Positions 56,292 through 64,000 of a DNA stretch of 64,000 bases are shown here, one piece after another (within the stretch, counting starts at the first letter, position 1; the number at the start of each line of letters is the position of its first letter). Source of the stretch: Cristatella mucedo (lineage: Eukaryota; Bryozoa; Phylactolaemata; Cristatellidae); the NCBI GenBank assembly GCA_009760855.2, contig WPIO01000111.1:1155501-1219500 (forward strand), read 5' to 3'. The translations under genes and the position numbers were made by a program. The notes under the pieces were generated by a model. The model worked only from the letters and a program-made list of their open reading frames with translations, made no database searches and was not told the origin of the DNA.

Positions 56292-57139
56292 TAGTGGTAC
56301 CTCGGCTTACGAGTGTCTTGACACACGAGTATACGATAATGGTACGAGATGTGAGCCGTCTTTGGGCCGATTTGTTGCTTCGAGATGCAAGCTAAAATTC
56401 GGGTTAAGCCTTCATACATGAGCCTTCATATACTCCACCACTAGTAGCCGCAGGAAACGTCACACTGCTTGTGGTTACCCAGGCCAATAAGGGAAGGGCA
56501 GCGAACGACGTTCCGTTTCATGACGCTGCCCTACTACCCGGTTGTGACGCCAAGCACAGGCCTGTTGGTTCGCTCCCTGGCGGACTCGAGCGAGCCATCG
56601 TGCTGCTTGGACGCACAAGATCGCCAGACTCCGGTTTTAAATGCGACTACGCCAGGAACAGCTAAGTAAGTGCATACTGCACTCTATTTAGGCAATATTG
56701 TCGCTCATGGAATAATTGCTAACAATCGGCGTGTCCGGGCGTAAAAGCCCAGCCATTAAACTGAAAGAGAAGAAGGCCCGTCGAAAAGGGCAAACATCGG
56801 CGAATAAGATTCGGATATTCATTTCAGCCTTCCTCCTCTAACTCTATTGGCATCTTCAAGTCGTCTGATCTCCAAGCTAGTCCTGTACATTGAGATTAAT
56901 AAAACCCATTTATTGCAAGACATTCAATTGTATTGTTTTTAAAACAATATTCGCTATTTATAAGTACATTTTCTAATTTAAAAACCAGTGACAACAAATC
57001 GCCTTTTTTGGGGGGGGTCCGGAACCGGTTAATGTCATATCAATTCATTTCAATGGGGAAATTTGATTTGACATACGAGTAATTTGTGTTACGAGCTTCG
57101 GCACGGAGCGATCTAAACTTGTAAGCCGAGGTAACACTG
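56292..57139. mobile_element. Tc1/mariner-like non-autonomous element (848 bp)
   Basis: Left end TAGTGGTACCTCGGCTTAC and right end (reverse complement) CAGTGTTACCTCGGCTTAC match at 20 of 23 terminal bases when extended. Both ends are flanked by TA (56290-56291 and 57140-57141), the Tc1/mariner target. The right inner part (ATACGAGTAATTTGTGTTAC, 'caattcatttcaatggggaaa') is a recurrent sub-terminal pattern of such elements. No transposase frame is seen. Confidence 0.8.
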
Positions 57140-57289
57140 TATTTGATTTCAGGGTTGGGAACGCAAAAGTTTCTGATGACAAGCTTGAGCAGTAGCTATA
57201 GAATGTCTATATCGACCCCGTCTTTTGCTGGAGTGTAGCCAATGGAAGTGCTTTATCATTGTAAATATAATTTAAAAGTCCGCTTTTCG

Positions 57290-58190
57290 TGCCGCCATTA
57301 AACCTCGACCAGGCGATAAAAATGGAGTCTGTCTGCTAGCTTTACTTGATCTCTCCGCTCGATACCATTGATAAAAAAAATCCGTCATAACCACCTGCAG
57401 TTTCACCAGGATACTATTTGCAATGCACCTCAATGGTTTGGTCGTATCTCAGTGGGAAACACGACCAAACCTGTTTTTCCGAATACTGATGTCAACAAGA
57501 AATAGTTATCAGGGAGCATTTAAATTACGGACTAACCCAGATATATTCGTGCTTGGTTCACTTCTTTTTGGAATTCATACTCTCTCTTCATATTTCCCGT
57601 TTAATTAGCAAACACAATCTAGTCTTTTATTTGTATCATAGCTTACATGTGCTTTGATCCCTCCCTGCCTTCTACCGCGTCGTGCTCTCATTATTCTCCG
57701 GTAGCCTGTATTTTTCACATTTGAAATTAGATGACGTCAAACCTAATCAAAGTGAATTACTAGTTATGAGCAAACCTAGTGCTACTAAAATATGCAAATC
57801 TCAAAATAGGCTCTGCGTGCAATCTGGATTTTCTGCTCTAAATTTACTTTTCACTAAACGACTAGATTAGCTCTACAATCAAATCTGTGTACTTTGCTCT
57901 AAGCACCGAAACAAAAAGTTCAGGCTTGCATAGATGAGGACGCCCCAGCGAAGGTGGTTCATGTCTTATTGACATTCTGTCTATACTCCTATGACTCACT
58001 ACTAGCAGGTGTTCCTACCTGTGCTATAAGACCCTGGTGGGTTGGACGGAAACTCTGCACCTAGGGCCTGTCTTTTATGAACGTTGGCACAGCCACAATT
58101 AACCACCTCACACTTGCTGCCCTTCAAGCGACCTATCGTCTTCACAGTTCTGTCACTCAATTTACGTCCTTTTACTGTATTGTTCAAGCT
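57290..58190 (+). mobile_element. Heavily decayed LINE-A with RT traces
   Basis: Across many stops one can still read ALLDLSARYH (from the LLDLSAAFDTIDH block), then LGSLLFGIHTL and KLDDVKPNQSELLVMSKPS, followed by the C-terminal region. Very old copy. Confidence 0.65.
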
Positions 58191-58193
58191 TAA

Positions 58194-58290
58194 TAGTAAT
58201 AATTATAATAGCCCAAGTGATAAAGCGCCTTCAGAGAACTCAATCTCTTTCTAAGCGCTTTACATTTGCTGTAAAAGAAGCATGATTGGA
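58194..58290 (-). mobile_element. LINE-A 3' end, minus
   Basis: TAATAATTATAATAG, GTGATAAAGCGCCTTCAGAG, 'ctttacatttgctgtaaaagaag'. Confidence 0.8.
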
Positions 58291-58582
58291 TGGTTATCAG
58301 AACTGCTTGGCAATCAGGCTTTGCACCGTAACTTCTGCTCTACAGTCCTTGACTGGACTTTTAAAAGAAGCTATACCGTCATCTGTTTCTCACAGCTTTC
58401 GGTGGAGCGGTTGGACCTTTCCTACGAGTTCCAGTGCATGCTGACGCTGTGCAAATTATCTCTAACTAGACTGGCATGCTTCCTTAACAGCATATGTTCG
58501 GTGCCCAGAAAAAGATTTGATTACAATAAAGTGCCATGCAGATGTCATCATTATTATATTACTGATAATAATTATAATTGTT
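58291..58582 (+). mobile_element. LINE-A 3' end, plus, decayed
   Basis: 'ctgacgctgtgcaaattatc', 'gtgcccagaaaaagatttg' and a final ATTATTATATTAC tail. It joins the minus copy to form a small inverted pair. Confidence 0.6.
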
Positions 58583-59065
58583 AATTAATTTCTAAAGTAA
58601 GCTTCCTGGCGGTCTCATGTTTGAAACCGTTCTGAAGATAAAGCATTGCCCGAAACCTGGACGGAGAAGCAACAGCTGCTTGAACGGGAGACTTGAGGGC
58701 TGATAGAAATTCTTATTACAAACGTCGTTGAATTCTGCTAAGTGTCTTTCACACATTAAAGAGCAATCTGTATATTCTCAAGAATATGATCTCAATTACA
58801 ATGTGTAGCCATTTTATTGGCAATTCTGTTTATTCATCAAAGCGCAGTGAGGAAGTATCCCTGACCCCCCCCCCCCACTCAAGGCGTAGCAGGTAGCTGC
58901 TGTTGATATACAACGGCTCGACCTTTCTTCTCAAAATGTGACTATCGATATTCGCATTTCCAGAATCAGCATGATTGCCAGGGAAACGCCAATGCTAGCG
59001 GTGCGCTATGCATGCGTATTAAATTAGCAGATCCTTCACTCGAAGAACACACCATGACCCAGCCT
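58583..59065. other. Unassigned DNA, C-run at 58865-58876
   Basis: Nothing recognised. Confidence 0.5.
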
Positions 59066-59257
59066 AGCCACTTCTTACGAAAACTAGCTGATTTAGCAGC
59101 CACTTTTTGTATAACAGCAACTGAAGAGCCTTTACGGCTATCACCACCGCTTGCAACAGCGATACAGGATCATCCACCACAGGATTCGAACTCACCACCT
59201 CGGTCTCGAGGTCGTGAAAAGCAATTGCCTTACGTACTGTGCCACTTCAGGAGGTTT
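59066..59257 (-). mobile_element. tRNA-derived SINE, most complete copy
   Basis: Minus strand: AGTGGCACAGTACGTAAGGC (A-box region), GCTTTTCACGACCTCGAG, the perfect B box AGTTCGAATCCTG, body GCAAGCGGTGGTGATAGCCG and AAAGGCTCTTCAGTTGC, tail GCTAAATCAGCTAGTTTTCG. Paralogous to 16527-16713. Confidence 0.82.
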
Positions 59258-60214
59258 GCAACAATTTTTATTCCCAGAAGGGAATTTTTTTTAACAGGCG
59301 GAGACGTATAGCCATCAGCATAACAACTGTGTCGAGCCTGCAAACGAAGGCACCCTGAGATAATGCCACGAAATCTCGATCGAGCAATGGTGTTATTAGC
59401 TGAGTAATTTATGATTTTGTGTTAAAGAGAGTAGCATTGTTAGGTTATTGAGATTGATAATTTTAGTTTTACAGATATCGTTGTTGACCTATGACCTGGC
59501 CATTATACAAAGCAGGGTTCTGACCGAATGCGCTCTCTTGGAGCCTTGGTCTGCAGGTCGGTGAGTCCTATCCCTGAGGGTAAGCTGCTGCAAGCCTGCA
59601 ACCTAATTAGCTGGAAGTCACCCGCAGTATTAGCAGCAATATACAGGCTGTTGTTTGTGATTTTTATAAAGCTGTTCTGTTGTTATCGCTGCATGCAGAA
59701 TTTTGAGAGCTTCATCTTTAAAGTAAGCATATTTCGAGCTGCGGGTCTTTGCGAGTTGAGCGTATTTCGCTGCTTTCCAGATTCGTGAGGGTCGAGCGGT
59801 AGTAGCCAAGTTCACTAGGCATAAGTAAAACTCATCCGTAACTGGTGCGTCTTTAGTTAAGACGTATCAGATCCGAAGAAGTTGCTCCAGCTTAAAGCTG
59901 TTGCTAAAAGCTGCTCTGGCTATAATCACTGGCTCCAACGGCTAAGTTCGGTCGGCGAGGCGACGGTTGAACCGGTTCTCAGCAACGGCCCAATGAGGGT
60001 GCGAAAAATGAGAAAGATAGAGCCCCCGGCTACGGGTTCGAAGATGAAGGTGCCTATTTGACGCTAGCTACCTGGCACACATCCAGGTGTCGTTTGTTAG
60101 TAGGAGCAGTCGGGTGAGCTGCTCCGGAGCAGCTGAAGAAAGAGACAGAAGATATCAGTGTGAAGCCCCGGCTGGCAAAGAAAGCTTCAGGATTGGAGTT
60201 AGATCATAAGCTTC
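59258..60214. other. Unassigned DNA
   Basis: Short frames only (59528-59788 plus, 59815-59630 minus), unrecognised. Confidence 0.5.
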
Positions 60215-60720
60215 TAGTAACTATGATAAACTTTGAGTATTCCCCAAGAAAACGAAATCTCTTTCAAGGCACTTTACGTATGCTTTTGAGTAAGCCCGTC
60301 AATTTTCTCGCGATGTCATGCCCAGTGTCAACATGTATAAGTATGCTGAGGAAAATTGACTGGGCCTCATGCAAATGCTGAAAGATAGAGTGGCGTCGTT
60401 AAGCCTTTTTCTTTTGAAATGTCGCCTAGGTCAGAGGCTATCGCAACATTTGTCGAAAGTGAGTTCCAGACATTGAGCTGGTAGGAGTTAATGGCACGGT
60501 CTCCTGACGATTAGAGGCAGCTCCGAGGCACAGCCATACAAGCTTAGTCAGAAGAACTTGGATGCTATGCTTAGCCCAAGTTTAAAGTAGTTTGGATAGG
60601 CAGACCGGTGAAAGATAAGAGAAAACTAAAACGTGAGTGACGAAACCTGGAAGTCGAAGTGCTGCATAATGAAGAGCTAGTGAATGTTAGTTAGAAGTGA
60701 CACAATGTTGCAACGAATAT
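60215..60720 (-). mobile_element. Decayed LINE-A, minus
   Basis: 'gaaatctctttcaaggcac', 'acggtctcctgacg', 'aacgtgagtgacgaaacctggaagtcg' and 'gacacaatgttgcaacg' keep the LINE-A order. Confidence 0.65.
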
Positions 60721-60724
60721 TCAC

Positions 60725-61385
60725 ATCTTAAGACTTTTAGCTGTGCCTCTCATCAAACTTAAATTCAACTGAGACCCTGCCCTTAGCTCGTAGTCTCCAA
60801 AAGTCTGGTACTCACTGATGACTGATGTAACGAAATTCTCTTACTTGATGACATGAAAAACAGTAAGTCAAAACCTCGCCTATTCCTCACAGCCTTCGCT
60901 GGGTCGATGTTGCAACTCACAGAACAGAAAGAAGACTCGGAGCTTCACACAATCACTACATCCGCCACCGATGCATGAGACTGACGCACTGCTTGCGGTC
61001 CCAGTTTTCTTTTCCCTCTGCTAGCCAGGGATTGCTATTCAACTTCCTGTCAAGCAGCCTGGCTATTGACTGCCCATCAAGTCATTTGCCTGCTAGTTAA
61101 CGACACTAGTAACAAGTAGCAGTGAGGTAAGGGGAATTCCCTATCTGGCATAAGGGAGCACCTACTTAGCCGAAGCTCTGTGTCAACTGCCCTTTTGGCA
61201 CAACAGCATGCCGACACTGTGCCTCATTAACCAATAGATCGGGGTTCCATTCCACAGTACCTAAAGTGTAATTTGCTAGAAAAAGATTTGGTTCTCTAGC
61301 CGATTTGAGCCATGCAGCAACAAATTCATTGTTGCCTGTGCACATGCATTATCATCATTATTGTGATTATTATTATAGCCACTAG
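60725..61385 (+). mobile_element. Decayed LINE-A, plus, with unrelated internal sequence
   Basis: 60725-60910 ('cagccttcgctgggtcg') and 61205-61385 ('catgccgacactgtgcc', 'agaaaaagatttggttctct', TTATTATTATAG) are successive LINE-A parts. About 300 bp between them are unrecognised and may be a later insertion. Confidence 0.5.
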
Positions 61386-61637
61386 CAATAACAATAGTAG
61401 TATTAACATTGTCAAATTAGCTTTCACCCATTGTAAACTTGAGGATAACTTTAGCTTGTATATGGAAGGTAGGCCCGAGTGTCCTTGTATAACGAGATGA
61501 TGAATTTACTGACTCACTGCCTGCTTCAGTGACTGCCAGTCATTAGCAAATCAAAAAGAGAGCACACCTCCCAGTGAAGAATACTGTACGCATAATGTAT
61601 TAATGCATCGACTTGACTTACCAAATACAGTTAAAGC

Positions 61638-61751
61638 ATGACTTCGATTGGTGATGACTTTGATCAGTAATGACTTTTATCAGTAATGACTTTGATCGGT
61701 AATGACTTTGATCGGTAATGACTTCGATCGGTAATGACTTCGATCGGTAAT
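61638..61751. repeat. 16-bp minisatellite, about 7 copies
   Basis: Unit TAATGACTTTGATCGG with C/T and A/G variants between adjacent copies. Confidence 0.92.
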
Positions 61752-61881
61752 GCTCACTCTGTACAGGTAGACTTGTCCTGCTGTGCCTACGCGTGCTAAA
61801 ATCATAGGTGCTACCAGTAATTAGCTGCCAGGCTCTCGTTACAGCGTAACATTTAATTAAGTACAATGCAAGATATATCAT

Positions 61882-62145
61882 TTACAATGAGGGCACTATG
61901 AAACTTGTTGAACATCTTTCCAACTTTAATAAAAAGTGCCAATCGAGAATAAGCTGTTCCCCCCACATTTTTGAGATGATATGTCGTTTGCACATGTCTG
62001 GCAGAGGTAGAGCTCCCTTGTATAACTTGTCCATCGCATTGCCTATCTCTCTGAGATCAGCATTCGATAATGATTCTCCGAGATCAATTTCAAGCGCTAT
62101 CTGGCTCAGCAGGAAACTCACAGGCGGCCGGCAATGCATGGTCAA
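61882..62145 (-). CDS. Possible exon, unrecognised helical protein segment
   Basis: An open minus frame of 87 codons with natural-looking, probably helical composition: SQIALEIDLGESLSN, ADLREIGNAMDKLY, SKMWGEQLILDWHFLLKLER, ending in TAA. CTGCTGAGCCAG just before IALEID could be an acceptor. The alternation loosely recalls death-fold domains, but no signature residue supports it. It is not a match to the repeats described here. An isolated exon or chance remain possible. Confidence 0.25.
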   Translation of the reverse strand: MTMHCRPPVSFLLSQIALEIDLGESLSNADLREIGNAMDKLYKGALPLPDMCKRHIISKMWGEQLILDWHFLLKLERCSTSFIVPSL

Positions 62146-63594
62146 GCTGTATTTTGGCGCTCAGTATACCAAGAAATCTATGACGTCATGAAAACTGTAC
62201 TGGGATGCACTGCATTTTGCTGCAGCCAATGGATAATAGATGTTTAGCTGGCCTTGCTTCAATTTGCTGTGGTTTTTTACTAAGAGCAAGTTGTTGCTGC
62301 TAGAAAATTGCAAAACCTCAAGTCTTTACAAAATAGTGTTGTGGCCTCAGCATGCGAATGGGCTTTTTGGTACCGTAGCTCTATGATGACAAAGCCAACG
62401 GAGGAGGGTTTTAACAGGGCGTTGTATTTTAAGCGACAAGTTAAAGATAAAGGCTGATTCAACAGTCTCATTCAATCAGTGGCCACAAATCCACAACGGC
62501 AGTAATTGCTACTCTGAGGTGAACAAAAGACCGAATCATTCAACTCGCGAAACCATGCCCTAAGTCGTGAAGAGCTAAACTGCTTATCTGGCTGCTTTTT
62601 AACTCCTTTGCAACGACTATCGACAACGTACCGACTGCAGCAAATCGACGGCTGATGAATAAGGGGCAGGCAGTAACTGAGCTACCGGTTGTGGCACATA
62701 GCAATACATTTGAAGCTATTGATGTCCTACTTTGAGAGTTTTAGCTAGCAGCAGTTCAAACAATCAAACTACTTGTCCGTCAGAAAATCCCAGCTTTTAA
62801 GACCTGAATGAGCTATGGCGATCTAGGACTTCGGCTTGTATGCACTCCTTATGGACTGGAACGTGCACCTTCTCCCCCGATACTGGACGGGAGGGATGAG
62901 GCGTCGTGGATCGTCACTGCCTTTCTGTCCCAAGTCCAGAAACTGGAGCAGAAAGCTGGAGGCGAAACTCAGCAAGGTGCCGCATATGCTCAGTATGAGG
63001 AAACCGGATAATCAACTGTTGATCTTTAACCGCAGGGCAGGAAGTCAGCCTCCAGTAGGCAGGTGATTAGAGACAGTCCCTGCACGCTGCTCATTTATAG
63101 CCTCCAGATTTCTTTATGCCCAGCGTTTTATTCAATACCATATTCAATAAAATATAATGACTACACAAGTTCTGCAGACATAGTTACTGCTCTGGTTTGA
63201 AAAAGTGGTAAAGATTGTTGCATTTGAGATCGAGATTAAGGTATTTGATGGCGAATATCATGTGCACAAACACCCTGGTATGTGCAACGAGCCTGAATAG
63301 AAATGAAGTTATCTTGGGGCGCTATGCAAACGACTTATACTTCTTACAAATGATTAATGCTACATCGTGCCGCGCGACCGACGGCGTTATTTGTAAATCT
63401 GTTTAAAATAAACTTAAACTGTAAGCTTCAGTTAAAAGGATTTTAACTTGAGCAAACGCTTTTAGATCACTCGCATCCCGCAAAGGACACTCTCAACTTG
63501 TGCTAAGTGTCATAAATGTATAAAAATCGTAGGAGACTTAGTGGAAAGCTTTTAATTATAATACATTTGAAGCACCTTTAGATAACTAAATATC
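62146..63594. other. Unassigned DNA
   Basis: The plus frame 62808-63011 (segment DEASWIVTAFLSQVQKLEQK) runs to a donor-like CAGCAAG|GTGCCG, but is unrecognised. Otherwise nothing is seen. Confidence 0.45.
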
Positions 63595-63960
63595 TTAATA
63601 ATACGAATAAGAATAATGATCATAACAACACGCTTCATAAAGCGCACTCAGCAAAGTCAATCCCTTTTTAGGTGCTTGAAATTTTTTACCGGGCACTTTA
63701 CAGATGCTGTACAGAAACAATTCCCAAATAATTGGTGGTAACTTCCCCATGCAGGCAGAGTGTAAGCAGTGCGTACACTCGAAAGACAAACATAAAGACC
63801 TACCAGATGCTCTCGTAAATAGATGCGTTTTTAGCATCCTGTTAAAAGTCATCAAGTCAGGGGATGTCGTGACGCAAGTTGAAGTGAGTTTCAGGCTTTG
63901 GGAGCATACAAACTAAAGGCCTAGTCTCCAAAGAGTTTGGGGATCGTACAAGGTATAGGT
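63595..63960 (-). mobile_element. LINE-A 3' end
   Basis: AATAATACGAATAAGAATAAT tail, 'taaagcgcactcagcaaag', 'gcgtttttagcatcctgtt', 'aggctttgggagcatac' and 'gtctccaaagag'. 5'-truncated at the next (ATA)n. Confidence 0.85.
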
Positions 63961-63965
63961 ATACG

Positions 63966-64000
63966 ATAATAATAATAATAATAATTCACTTGATAAAGCG
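63966..64000 (-). mobile_element. LINE-A 3' tail, cut by window end
   Basis: Six AAT units then TTCACTTGATAAAGCG, the start of another minus LINE-A copy extending right of the window. Confidence 0.8.

Noticed and set aside
61882-62145. Death-effector-type domain
   Set aside because: Only a general helical pattern; no diagnostic motif could be identified.

Overview
This is a window of animal (metazoan) nuclear DNA, not bacterial. It has one recognisable spliced gene, degenerate CR1/L2-group LINE copies on both strands, tRNA-derived SINEs, a Tc1/mariner-like inverted-repeat element, a probable solo LTR, long microsatellites, minisatellites and a satellite array. Most open reading frames in it come from repeats. 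I cannot tell the phylum; an invertebrate or basal chordate fits.

The clear host gene is an NPC2-like (ML domain) sterol-transfer protein on the minus strand. Three coding exons (55831-55750, 55616-55509, 53537-53365) join in consistent phases and give 121 codons. These cover the signal peptide and most of the ML domain, with the spacing of vertebrate NPC2. The last exon (about 30 codons) was not found. Upstream are a TATA box, a CCAAT box and a CACGTG site close to the CLEAR element of lysosomal genes. Intron 2 carries a LINE-A copy, and a mariner-like element ends about 250 bp above the promoter motifs.

Layout. 1-4.0 kb: a LINE-B end, then mostly unassigned, partly GC-rich DNA with a CCAAT/CRE cluster. 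4.0-7.3 kb: a CT-rich array and a GA-rich array in opposite orientation around a 1.1 kb GC-rich spacer. 8.1-8.65 kb: an 18-bp minisatellite with a palindromic core. 9-13.7 kb: LINE-A and LINE-B copies, one B nested in an A. 14.0-14.7 kb: a possible single-exon coding region. 16.5-19 kb: a SINE and a repeat here called D. 20-31 kb: a dense LINE graveyard, including an A nested in a B and an alternating inverted cluster of B ends. 35-37.3 kb: RT fragments, the longest with an intact YADD motif but two frameshifts. 37.3-40.8 kb: a 60-bp satellite organised as 180-bp trimers, interrupted by a 1,299-bp TG...CA element with 4-bp duplications. 42-53 kb: a SINE, repeat D and more LINEs. 53.4-56 kb: NPC2. 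56.3-64 kb: the mariner-like element, decayed LINE-A copies, a SINE and a 16-bp minisatellite.

LINE-A means the family whose 3' end is an AGAGAGATT / GGGCGCTTTAT segment followed by (ATT)n. LINE-B means the family ending in GGAGTTACAGACGGAGATAC followed by a TTACA-type tail. Both names are local. Boundaries of decayed repeats are read by eye and can be off by tens of bases. I found no CRISPR array, phage, operon or other prokaryotic system.
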